Part shown: positions 36,544 through 45,047 of the stretch, piece after piece | Layout: each line of letters begins with the position of its first letter | How positions within the stretch are numbered: position 1 is the first letter of the stretch | Source: G963663315 sp963668255 | Lineage (GTDB): Bacteria > Pseudomonadota > Gammaproteobacteria > Arenicellales > Poriferihabitantaceae | Direction of reading: 5' to 3' | Assembly: GCA_965116595.1 (NCBI GenBank) | Contig: OZ220708.1 | Span: forward strand, 620,001 to 684,000 | DNA: 64,000 nt | The notes under the pieces: model-generated | What the model saw: the letters and a program-made list of their open reading frames with translations, nothing else | Databases searched by the model: none | Told to the model about the DNA's origin: nothing | Position numbers and translations under genes: made by a program

Positions 36544-37809
36544 TCAGCCGTGAAGTTTGGGGTCGGGTCCGGCGCCACGTTCATCAATAATTACACCGCG
36601 TCTGAACCGATCAAGATCAAAGTTCTGAATCACCGGGTCAGGTCTGTCGTTGGCAATCAGATCAGCAAAAAACCAGCCGGATGCGGGGCTGGCCTTGAAT
36701 CCACCATAGTTCCAACCTGCATTGAGATAGAGGTTGCTGATCGGGGTTTTGCAGATGTATGGCGAACCATCCATCGACATATCCATTACCCCTGCCCAGT
36801 GTCTGAGCAGGCGAATCCGTCCGAGACAGGGCAGTATTGAAGTTGCGCACTCTGACACATCCTGCACAATCGGCAGATTACCCCGCTGGGCATAGGATTT
36901 GTACCAGTCGAGATCACCGCCGTATACCATTCCACCCTTATCCGATTGTGATATGTAAAAATGTGCGCCACCAACACCGAACACAACCACATGGTCGAGC
37001 AAGGGTTTTATCGGTTCGGATACGAAGGCCTGAAGCAAGTGGGTTTCGACGGGCAATTTGCCCAGATCGGCCATCTGCCAGAGTCGGGAAGTATTCCCGG
37101 CTACCGCAAACCCCGCTTTCTTCGCCGCTATGCTGCCTCTGGATGTTTCCAGCGCAGCGACTTTTCCATCCACCCGGGTCACCCCGGTGACTTCGCAGTT
37201 CTGGATGATATCGACCCCCAGCATATCCGCTGCCCGGGCGTAACCCCAGGCAACCGCATCATGACGGGCGTTACCCGCACGTTTTTGTACCGCAGCGCCA
37301 GTTATCGGGAAACGGGCATTGTCATAGTTCAGATGAGGGATTTCCTTTTTCAGTTTCGCCAGATCCCAAAGCTCGCCATCCGAGTCGGTCAATCGCATGG
37401 TATTGTATCGTCGTGCGGCCCCGTCACGTGCAGCGGGAGTATGTAACAGGGAGACATGATGTCTTTGCGAGAACATCACGTTGTAGTTCAATTGATGGCT
37501 CAGGTTTTCCCATAATTTAAGCGAGTGTTCGTAGAATGCCCGGTTGCCCGGCATCATGTAGTTGGAACGGACAATCGTCGTATTTCGACCCGCATTCCCT
37601 CCTCCAAGCCATCCCTTGTCGAGTACCGCGACATTCCGGATGCCATGATTTTCCGCAAGATAATAGGCAGTGGCAAGACCATGCAAACCGGCGCCCACGA
37701 TCACCACATCGTATTCTTTCTTGGGTTCAGGGTCGCGCCATTGACGGCTCCATCCCTTTTGACCGTTTAATCCATTTTTAAATACCGCCCATGCGGAATA
37801 ACGAGTCAT
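36544..37809 (-). CDS. soxB: Sarcosine oxidase-type beta subunit (SoxB / MgdA-like)
   Basis: The catalytic FAD subunit that oxidises the N-methyl group. The 421 residues carry the FAD-binding motif VVIVGAGLHGLATAYYLAEN near residue 34, the DAO-family C-terminal segment PYICKTPISNLYLNAGWNYGGFKASPASG, and the FMN-linked region SQRHHVSLLHT. First gene of soxBDAG. It could act on sarcosine or on N-methylglutamate; the mgs-like genes at 49-54 kb make the second reading reasonable. Confidence 0.93.
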   Translation of the reverse strand: MTRYSAWAVFKNGLNGQKGWSRQWRDPEPKKEYDVVIVGAGLHGLATAYYLAENHGIRNVAVLDKGWLGGGNAGRNTTIVRSNYMMPGNRAFYEHSLKLWENLSHQLNYNVMFSQRHHVSLLHTPAARDGAARRYNTMRLTDSDGELWDLAKLKKEIPHLNYDNARFPITGAAVQKRAGNARHDAVAWGYARAADMLGVDIIQNCEVTGVTRVDGKVAALETSRGSIAAKKAGFAVAGNTSRLWQMADLGKLPVETHLLQAFVSEPIKPLLDHVVVFGVGGAHFYISQSDKGGMVYGGDLDWYKSYAQRGNLPIVQDVSECATSILPCLGRIRLLRHWAGVMDMSMDGSPYICKTPISNLYLNAGWNYGGFKASPASGWFFADLIANDRPDPVIQNFDLDRFRRGVIIDERGAGPDPKLHG

Positions 37810-38119
37810 GCTTTATCTCATTTCACTGGATTGGATTTGATGCCCTTTTGATTGCTTTTGGACAAAGGCGCATCAGAAATTATAGTATTATTCTAAGGTG
37901 AAAGACGCTGGATAATAGCGCAACCTTTGAATGATACATAGCCCTGATTCCATTCGGTCCATTTCTGGAGAACAGTCATCACACGAACAGCCTCAATAAC
38001 AAACTCGACTATAGCAAATTATTGTCCCGGGTCATATACAGGAGAGGTTCTGACTTAAGATATCTGTCTGTGGTAGCATCGCTTTAATCAGGTTACCCTG
38101 CGCAATCGGGAAAATTGAC
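37810..38119. other. Divergent intergenic region between soxB and an unrecognised gene
   Basis: No gene is seen in these 310 bp. A perfect minus-strand -10 (TATAAT, 37879-37884) could serve soxBDAG, but no convincing -35 lies 16-18 bp upstream, so an activator-dependent promoter is possible. No strong hairpin or operator repeat was noticed. Confidence 0.4.
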
Positions 38120-38809
38120 GTGCCTTCCTTACACAAATATATAGATACCCTGATCCGACCCGTGTTCTCGAAGGATGCCTGGAAGACGCTGGCGGATTAC
38201 ACCGGGCTTGGCAGAAGCCGCAGCGCTCAACCGATTGCAAACCCTGATACGCTGGCAGTATTTCTCAAATCCAGGGCCAGTCATGTGGCGCAGACGTCAT
38301 TGTACGGTTATCTCAAGACCCGGGCCGGAACCCGGTTCCCGGAAATGTTCGAAAACCCCAATCTGCTGCTTTCGATGAACAGGGCCAAATGGCAGATCTG
38401 GCTGGCCTGCCTGTCTGACCTGACGGTCTATTTGGGCGGTTTGATTCAGCAAAGGACACAACTGGAAAATGAACAGATCAGCCGGTTGCTCGGTATGGCG
38501 ATCGATTCGATCATGGATGAAACCGGACTGCCCGCGGATGCGCCGGAGGAATTCCCGGATACAGTTGAGAGATTGAAAATAAGGGTGGCCAATATCGATT
38601 ATTCCTCGGTTTCCGATGACGAATTTGCATTTTCTGAAAGCCCGGATGCCTTATTCAGGTGGGCACCGATCGCAGATGAACTCAAAAAAAGAGACAGGGT
38701 TATCGTCAAAAACTCCGTTCGTTTTCGCTGGCAGGAGATTCGCAGGAGTGCACGTAAACTGCTTGAGGCTGAAAAACTGATCGTTTTCGCCGCTTCCCGC
38801 AACATATAG
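38120..38809 (+). CDS. Unrecognised 229-residue protein
   Basis: I do not recognise this family. The GTG at 38120 opens a soluble, mostly helical-looking protein without signal peptide or membrane segments. The N-terminal 60 residues contain DAWKTLADYTGLGRSRSAQPIANPDTLAVFLKSRASHVAQTSLYGYLKTRAGTRFPEMF split by polar turns, and the C terminus is basic (RFRWQEIRRSARKLLEAEK). It is divergent from soxB and ends 24 bp before the amidase, so it may belong to the amidase-enoyl-CoA hydratase-transporter group. Confidence 0.6.
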   Translation: MPSLHKYIDTLIRPVFSKDAWKTLADYTGLGRSRSAQPIANPDTLAVFLKSRASHVAQTSLYGYLKTRAGTRFPEMFENPNLLLSMNRAKWQIWLACLSDLTVYLGGLIQQRTQLENEQISRLLGMAIDSIMDETGLPADAPEEFPDTVERLKIRVANIDYSSVSDDEFAFSESPDALFRWAPIADELKKRDRVIVKNSVRFRWQEIRRSARKLLEAEKLIVFAASRNI

Positions 38810-38833
38810 TCAGCCCTATGGTCAGGGATTGAT

Positions 38834-40318
38834 TTGAGTTCGGATAACCGTATCCCCGAATTGCCGGGCATGACCGCCACCCGGGTGGTGGGGTTATTAA
38901 AAGCGGGCGAAGTCTCTGCGCTGGAACTGCTGGATGCGCTCGAATCCAGGATTCAGGTCGTCGATCCGTTCATCAACGCATTGCCAGTGCTGTGTTTTGA
39001 TCGCGCCCGCAACCATGCCAGGCATCTGCAAAAAATTGACCGGTCAAACAGCTTCCTTGCCGGATTGCCTGTGGCAATCAAGGACTTGAACGAAGTGAGC
39101 GGGGTCAGAACCACGTTCGGGTCACTGGTCCACAAAGATCACGTCCCGACCCGTTCCGACCTGATGGTCGAACATATCGAAAAGGCTGGCGGTATCGTTT
39201 ACGCCAAATCCAACACGCCGGAATTCGGGACCGGCGGCAATACCTTTAACCGGGTCTTCGGTACTACCCGGAATCCCTGGAATACCGAATTGAGCGTGGC
39301 CGGTTCTTCCGGCGGCGCAGCCGCGGCCCTCGCAACCGGTATGGCCTGGTTGGCCCAGGGTTCGGATATGGGCGGATCATTGCGCAATCCCGCCAGCTTT
39401 TGCGGGGTCGTCGGATTGCGGCCCAGTATCGGCAGAATCGCATCCACGCCTTCCACCGGTATTATCGACACGCTCTCCACGAACGGGCCGATGGCCCGCA
39501 ATGTGACTGACCTGGCTCTGATGCTGGATGCGATGTGCGGACATGAAGATCGTGATCCGCTTTCCCTGCCCTCTCCCGCTGCCCCCTTCATGCAGGCGGC
39601 CAGGTCACCTCGCCTGCCGACAACCGTCGCCTGGTCGGTTGACCTTGGCGTCACGCCTGTTGACGTGGAAGTCAGACGGGTTTTTGAGAATGCGATCCGG
39701 CAGATAGAGGACAGTGGAATACGCACCGTTCCGGCAGCGCCGGATTTCGCGGGACTGAATGAAGTATTTGGCGTCTTGAGAGCGCACAGCTATGCCACCG
39801 GCCTGGGGCATCTCCTCGAAACGCATGGCGGTGACCTGAATCCGAACGTGGTCTGGAATATCGAACAGGGCTTGAAACTTTCGATATCGGATATCAACCG
39901 GGCGCAAGAGAACCGGTTAGCATTGGTCAACCGGGTGCAACGGTTTTTGATTGAATACCCGATTCTGTTGACACCGTCCACCATCGTCCCCCCGTACCCG
40001 GTCTCTGCGGATCATGTGGCGGAATGTGACGGCCACCGGTTTGACAATTACTATCAATGGCTGTCGATCGCCTACGCTTTTACGACAGCGCTTTGCCCCG
40101 CCCTGTCAATGCCGTGCGGGGTTACCCGGCAGGGGCTTCCTGTTGGCCTTCAGGTTGCCGCAAAATGCCAGGCCGAAGCGCTGGTCCTGTCCGCCGCGGC
40201 ACAAATCGAACAGGTTCTGGACTATAATTGCGCAACTCCGATCAATCCGAATATCACACACAGCCAGCCTGACCGAGAACAAAATGACTTACAACACGAT
40301 TACGACCGAAACAGATGA
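38834..40318 (+). CDS. Amidase (amidase signature family)
   Basis: Amidase-signature hydrolase of 494 residues from a TTG start; an ATG 12 codons later is possible. The Ser-cisSer-Lys triad is visible as K83 (VAIKDLN), S158 (GSSGG) and S182 (MGGSLRNPA), with the spacing typical of the family. Family members cleave C-N bonds in aliphatic or aromatic amides; the substrate is unknown. The 3' end overlaps the next gene by 35 bases, an unusually long overlap that may reflect a slightly extended C terminus. Confidence 0.88.
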   Translation: MSSDNRIPELPGMTATRVVGLLKAGEVSALELLDALESRIQVVDPFINALPVLCFDRARNHARHLQKIDRSNSFLAGLPVAIKDLNEVSGVRTTFGSLVHKDHVPTRSDLMVEHIEKAGGIVYAKSNTPEFGTGGNTFNRVFGTTRNPWNTELSVAGSSGGAAAALATGMAWLAQGSDMGGSLRNPASFCGVVGLRPSIGRIASTPSTGIIDTLSTNGPMARNVTDLALMLDAMCGHEDRDPLSLPSPAAPFMQAARSPRLPTTVAWSVDLGVTPVDVEVRRVFENAIRQIEDSGIRTVPAAPDFAGLNEVFGVLRAHSYATGLGHLLETHGGDLNPNVVWNIEQGLKLSISDINRAQENRLALVNRVQRFLIEYPILLTPSTIVPPYPVSADHVAECDGHRFDNYYQWLSIAYAFTTALCPALSMPCGVTRQGLPVGLQVAAKCQAEALVLSAAAQIEQVLDYNCATPINPNITHSQPDREQNDLQHDYDRNR

Positions 40319-41060
40319 CAACGTTGGTATCATCACCTTTAACCGGCCAAAGGTCCTGAATGCGCTTTCGATCGAGGTGCGCGATGAGTTGGCCCGGGCT
40401 TTTACTGAAATGTCTCTCGACAAGCAGATCGGAGCCATCATTCTGACTGGTAACGAAAAGGCGTTTGCAGCGGGGGCGGATATCAAGGAAATGCAAAGCA
40501 GGACGTTCATGGACATGTATCTGAACGACAACGCGGCGCGGCTGCAGAATATCATCAATCAGTGTGAAAAACCGATTATCGCCGCAGTGAGCGGCTACGC
40601 CCTGGGTGGCGGCTGCGAACTGGCGATGATGTGTGACTTCATCCTCGCTGCCGAATCGGCAAAATTCGGACAGCCGGAGATCATGATCGGCGCCATACCC
40701 GGATGGGGAGGGAGTCAGAGGCTGACCCGGCTGGTCGGTAAATCAAAAGCCATGGACATGTGCCTGACCGGCCGGATGATGGATGCGGACGAGGCCGAAC
40801 GCGCAGGTCTCGTTGCGCGTATATTCCCGCAGGACAGCTTCATGCGGGAGGTTCGAAAAACTGCCAGACAGATTGCATCCCTTTCCCGGCCCATGACGGT
40901 GATGGTCAAGGAATGCGTCAACCAGTCGCTTGAGACTCATCTCCAGGCGGGACTGCAATTCGAGCGCCGGCAATTCCAGTCCGTATTCGCGACCGAAGAC
41001 CAGAAAGAAGGAATGGCCGCGTTTGTAGAGAAACGCCCGGCCAGCTGGAAACACAAGTAA
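40284..41060 (+). CDS. Enoyl-CoA hydratase
   Basis: A 258-residue crotonase-fold enzyme. The ATG at 40284 gives the standard length. Both catalytic glutamates are present, E112 (GGGCELAM) and E132 (GQPEIMIG), and the oxyanion segment AAGADIKEM is at 62-70, so real hydratase activity on short-chain enoyl-CoA is likely. It sits between an amidase and an MFS transporter, suggesting breakdown of an imported amide or acid through a CoA route, but the substrate is not defined. Confidence 0.92.
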   Translation: MTYNTITTETDDNVGIITFNRPKVLNALSIEVRDELARAFTEMSLDKQIGAIILTGNEKAFAAGADIKEMQSRTFMDMYLNDNAARLQNIINQCEKPIIAAVSGYALGGGCELAMMCDFILAAESAKFGQPEIMIGAIPGWGGSQRLTRLVGKSKAMDMCLTGRMMDADEAERAGLVARIFPQDSFMREVRKTARQIASLSRPMTVMVKECVNQSLETHLQAGLQFERRQFQSVFATEDQKEGMAAFVEKRPASWKHK

Positions 41061-41096
41061 GTAAGCATCCAGCCTCCGGCCTTCGATGATGCCGAC

Positions 41097-42314
41097 ATGA
41101 AAACCTGGCGCACGCCCCTGGTCGTACTGATTGTCGGATGCCTGATTGCGATGACGGGCTTTGGCCCGCGTACGACCTTTGGTTTGTTCCTCGAACCCAT
41201 GACTACCGCCAACGGCTGGTCCAGGGAAACTTTTGGCCTGGCAATGGCGTTGCAGAATCTGATGTGGGGGATCGGATTACCTTTCGCCGGTGCGCTGGCC
41301 GACAAAAGTGGCGCGTCAAGGGTCATCATCGCCGGCGCGATCCTGTATTGCGCCGGTATATTGGGGATGGCTCATTCGGAATCCGGATTTGCCCTTCAGT
41401 TAACCGGCGGCATACTGACCGGCCTGGGAGTCGCGTTTACCACGTACACCCTGACCATGTCTGCCATGTTACGGGTGGTGGGCCCGGAAAAACGTTCTTT
41501 TGTCCTCGGTGTCGCGACAGCGGCAGGGTCTTTCGGAATGGTCATTTTCTCTCCGATCGCTCAGGGCTTCATATCCGCTTACGGTTGGTACACCGCGTTG
41601 CTGTTGCTGGCCTGTATCGTATTGGCGTTGATTCCATTGTCGTTATGTCTGCCGGTCGGAACAGACGGTAATGAGCCGTCAGTGGATATGAACCAGACTT
41701 TGAAAAGTGCGGTGGTCGAAGCGTTTCAACATCGCGGATACCTGCTGCTGACCACCGGATTCTTCGTCTGCGGGTTCCATGTCGCCTTCATTACCGTACA
41801 TTTCCCCACATACGTAAGCGACCTCGGTCTGGACCCTGCGATTGGCGCTTACTCGATTTCCCTGATCGGATTGATGAATATTCTCGGCTCCTTCGCCTCC
41901 GGACTTGCTGGTCAGCGATGGAGCAAGAAGCTCGGATTGAGTTTTATTTATTTTTCGCGCGCCGTGGTCATACTGCTGCTGTTGCTGCTGCCGAAAACGC
42001 CGTTTGTGGTGCTTTCCTTTGCCGCGGTCATGGGCATACTCTGGCTTTCCACCATACCCTTGACCACGGGTATCGTCGCCCAGGTTTTCGGGATCAAATA
42101 CATGGCGACGCTGTTCGGCATCGTATTCTTAGGCCACCAGATCGGCAGTTTCATGGGAGTATGGCTGGGAGGACTGATTTATGATCGAACAGGATCATAC
42201 GACGGAATGTGGTGGGCGGGAATCGTTCTAGGCGTACTGGCCGCGCTGATTCACCTGCCAATCAATGAGCGGCCCGTAACCCGGTTGAACCTGAAACCGG
42301 CTGTCGAAAGCTGA
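41097..42314 (+). CDS. MFS transporter (monocarboxylate/oxalate-formate-like)
   Basis: A 405-residue major facilitator with about twelve hydrophobic segments. The first half has WGIGLPFAGALADKSGASRVI, a form of the MFS loop 2-3 motif, and a large cytoplasmic loop is present around LPVGTDGNEPSVDMN. The pattern fits OxlT/monocarboxylate-type carriers for organic acids. It follows the enoyl-CoA hydratase by 36 bp, so it may import the substrate of that cluster. Confidence 0.85.
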   Translation: MKTWRTPLVVLIVGCLIAMTGFGPRTTFGLFLEPMTTANGWSRETFGLAMALQNLMWGIGLPFAGALADKSGASRVIIAGAILYCAGILGMAHSESGFALQLTGGILTGLGVAFTTYTLTMSAMLRVVGPEKRSFVLGVATAAGSFGMVIFSPIAQGFISAYGWYTALLLLACIVLALIPLSLCLPVGTDGNEPSVDMNQTLKSAVVEAFQHRGYLLLTTGFFVCGFHVAFITVHFPTYVSDLGLDPAIGAYSISLIGLMNILGSFASGLAGQRWSKKLGLSFIYFSRAVVILLLLLLPKTPFVVLSFAAVMGILWLSTIPLTTGIVAQVFGIKYMATLFGIVFLGHQIGSFMGVWLGGLIYDRTGSYDGMWWAGIVLGVLAALIHLPINERPVTRLNLKPAVES

Positions 42315-42458
42315 AGCGTATGGTTCGCGCTTTAAAGCCCCTTGGTGAGGAGATGGAGGGGTGGGCGAATTCTTGGTATATATCCGGTCTATTGCAGATA
42401 TCATTATTCTTGGCATAATCAAAATTCTTATCCCGGAAACAAATCTGGAGAAATAGTG

Positions 42459-43799
42459 ATGACCAAGCGCGTTGCAATCATCGGAGCAGGCCCATCCGGA
42501 CTGGCTCAACTCAGGGCTTTCAAGTCAGCCAAAGATAAAGGAGCCGACATTCCGGAAATTGTCTGTTTCGAAAAGCAATCCGACTGGGGAGGATTGTGGA
42601 ACTATACCTGGCGTACCGGGCTGGATGAGTACGGAGAACCCGTGCATGGCAGTATGTACCGCTACTTATGGTCGAATGGACCCAAGGAAGGTCTGGAGTT
42701 TGCCGATTATTCTTTTGAAGAACATTTTGGCGAACCCATCGCTTCGTTCCCGCCGCGCGCTGTTTTATTCGACTACATCGCGGGTCGTGTCAAAAAGGCC
42801 GGGGTTCGTGATCTGATTCGCTTCAAATCAACGGTCAGGCACGTCACTTATGATGATGCGAGTGAGATGTTTACCGTCGTCGTACAGGATCAGGTGAAAG
42901 ATAAGGAATACAGTGAAGAATTTGACTATGTGATCGTCGCAAGCGGCCATTTCTCAACGCCCAATGTACCCCACTTCGATGGTTTTGATTCCTTCCCGGG
43001 CCGCATCCTGCACGCTCATGATTTCCGTGATGCCCTGGAATTCAAGGGCCAGGATATTCTGATTATCGGCACCTCCTATTCGGCGGAGGATATCGGTTCG
43101 CAATGTTGGAAGTATGGCGCAAAATTCATCACTGTATCTCATCGTACCGCACCGACGGGGTATCACTGGCCGGACAACTGGCAGGAAGTTCCCTTGCTGC
43201 AAAAGGTGGAAGGCAATACGGCTACTTTCAAGGATGGCAGCTCCCGGGACGTGGATTCGATTATTCTGTGTACCGGCTACCTCCACCACTTTCCTTTCAT
43301 GGCGGAAGAATTGAGACTGAAAACCAATAACCGTCTGTATCCGGTCAATTTGTACAACGGCGTGGTCTGGGAGTACAACCAGAAGCTGATGTACCTGGGG
43401 ATGCAGGATCAATGGTATACCTTCAATATGTTTGACGCCCAGGCCTGGTATGCGCGTGACCTGATCCTGGGGCGGCTGGAAGTCCCGTCACAACCCGAAA
43501 TGCATGCGGATATTGAAAAATGGCGCGAAGCCGAGGATAACGTTCCCGATGATTACGGCGCAATCAAATACCAGGGGGACTATACGCTGCATTTAATGGC
43601 AATGACCGATTACCCGAACTTTGATACGGCAGATTCAGATCAGGCTTTTTATGAATGGAAGAAAAATAAAAAGAAGAACATCATGACGTTCCGTGATTTT
43701 GGACACAAATCCCCGTTGACCGGAACGATGGCCCCGGCTCATCACACTCCGTGGAAAGAGGCGTTGGACGATTCCCTGGAAAGTTATCTGGGTGCCTGA
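42459..43799 (+). CDS. tmm: Flavin-containing trimethylamine monooxygenase Tmm
   Basis: Tmm oxidises trimethylamine to TMAO with NADPH and O2. The ATG at 42459 has a good ribosome site (GGAG, 42447-42450) and gives 446 residues, the length of known bacterial Tmm; the upstream extension has no homology. FAD motif GAGPSG is at 9-14, the FMO signature FPGRILHAHDF at 179-189, and the NADPH motif GTSYSAED begins at 204. Similarity to bacterial TMA monooxygenases rather than Baeyer-Villiger enzymes is suggested by length and the WGGLWNYTWRTG region. It converges with the Rieske gene across 26 bp. Confidence 0.88.
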   Translation: MTKRVAIIGAGPSGLAQLRAFKSAKDKGADIPEIVCFEKQSDWGGLWNYTWRTGLDEYGEPVHGSMYRYLWSNGPKEGLEFADYSFEEHFGEPIASFPPRAVLFDYIAGRVKKAGVRDLIRFKSTVRHVTYDDASEMFTVVVQDQVKDKEYSEEFDYVIVASGHFSTPNVPHFDGFDSFPGRILHAHDFRDALEFKGQDILIIGTSYSAEDIGSQCWKYGAKFITVSHRTAPTGYHWPDNWQEVPLLQKVEGNTATFKDGSSRDVDSIILCTGYLHHFPFMAEELRLKTNNRLYPVNLYNGVVWEYNQKLMYLGMQDQWYTFNMFDAQAWYARDLILGRLEVPSQPEMHADIEKWREAEDNVPDDYGAIKYQGDYTLHLMAMTDYPNFDTADSDQAFYEWKKNKKKNIMTFRDFGHKSPLTGTMAPAHHTPWKEALDDSLESYLGA

Positions 43800-43825
43800 C
43801 CCGGTATTCGGATTAATTTCCCTGT

Positions 43826-44986
43826 TCAGTCATCCAGGTCAGCGCCAATCGACTCAACCACCATCTTCTGAAAATGGTGGACGGCATGTTCAGACAACTC
43901 GGTCAGTCCCCGGTCCACCATGAAACGGCCCTGGTTGTAGCCTTTTGATCTCAACCCGCGCTGTACGCTTTCGCACAGCGCGATATCTTCTGGCTGGAGA
44001 ACCTCCTTCAGATACGTCATTGCGTCTTGTTGCTGCCGGCTCGGGGTGGATGAAGGCAAAAACCAGTCCAGATATTCAATAGACTGCTCCGGCCCGTCCC
44101 CATTGATTTGCATGACCGACAGATTGGGTTCTCCCGGGTATACCGAAATCGCGAAATTGGGCCAGACGAACCAGCCTGTATAACCCAGGTCCACATCGCC
44201 TTTTTCAAATCTGAAAGCGCTGTTATCCATTGACCTCGGGGACAACGCAATCTGGCTGGACCAGATGCCATGGGTAGTCGTTCGATAGCTATCCATGTCG
44301 ACCAGATCGACAAAATCCCGATGCGCTGGTTCGCAGTGATAACACTCAAGGAAGTTGTCCGCCAGTACTTTCCAGTTACACGCGGCTGTATAAGTGTCGC
44401 GCCGGGCCAGCGTCAGGGTATCCAGCTTTGGACAGTATTCGCGTATTTCATCTTCGAGACCGCCGGTCTGTTCCTTCAGCGAAGCAGCCTCGAGATCCAG
44501 ATTGATGAAAACCATAGTACAGAATTCCTCGACCTGGACCTGTTTCAGCGTGAAATCACACTTGTTGAAGCCGGTAACATTCTCTGAATTTCGCGCCTTT
44601 TTCAATGACCCGTCCAGGTCATAAGCCCAGGCGTGATAAGGGCAAACGATCAGGTTCGTCTTGCCCTGTCCGGTGAGAAGCTCATGCCCACGATGCTGGC
44701 AGACATTGTAAAAAGCCCTCAGATCCCCCGAACTGTCGCGAATAATGATCACGTTCTGTTCGTGGATTCGGGTGGTTATGTATTGCCCGGCCTCCTGCAC
44801 TTGACTGACGTGCCCCGCGTACTGCCAGCTATTATAAAAAATCGCTTCCTTTTCCATCTCATAAATCCCGGCATCCCGGTAAAACCGGGCTGGCATCGTA
44901 AATGATTGTCCGGGGTCCTTGCAAAAACTCTGGTCCCCGGTCTGTTTTGCGGTAATGGCCAATTTCCCGTCAATCGGTTTATTCAT
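43826..44986 (-). CDS. Rieske non-haem iron oxygenase, quaternary-amine demethylase group
   Basis: A 386-residue oxygenase alpha subunit. The Rieske cluster ligands are C96, H98, C115 and H118 (CQHRGH, CPYHAW). The catalytic-iron histidines are H217 and H222 (ECYHCEPAH). The bridging residue is a glutamate (E214), as reported for carnitine monooxygenase CntA, where most Rieske enzymes have Asp. This places it with glycine betaine, stachydrine or carnitine-type oxygenases. No reductase gene is adjacent. It is last in the leftward island, 61 bp after tdm, so a methylated amine is the likely substrate, possibly betaine or dimethylamine. Confidence 0.85.
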   Translation of the reverse strand: MNKPIDGKLAITAKQTGDQSFCKDPGQSFTMPARFYRDAGIYEMEKEAIFYNSWQYAGHVSQVQEAGQYITTRIHEQNVIIIRDSSGDLRAFYNVCQHRGHELLTGQGKTNLIVCPYHAWAYDLDGSLKKARNSENVTGFNKCDFTLKQVQVEEFCTMVFINLDLEAASLKEQTGGLEDEIREYCPKLDTLTLARRDTYTAACNWKVLADNFLECYHCEPAHRDFVDLVDMDSYRTTTHGIWSSQIALSPRSMDNSAFRFEKGDVDLGYTGWFVWPNFAISVYPGEPNLSVMQINGDGPEQSIEYLDWFLPSSTPSRQQQDAMTYLKEVLQPEDIALCESVQRGLRSKGYNQGRFMVDRGLTELSEHAVHHFQKMVVESIGADLDD

Positions 44987-45047
44987 TCTTCGGTCTCCGT
45001 CAGTTTTTCGTCAATACGATTTTCTGTCTGTTTTCTGCATGAAGGCG

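Noticed and set aside
42400..42440. Sigma-54-like promoter TTGGCATAATC before tmm
   Set aside because: The -24 GG is present but no GC is found 12 bases on, so the pattern does not hold.
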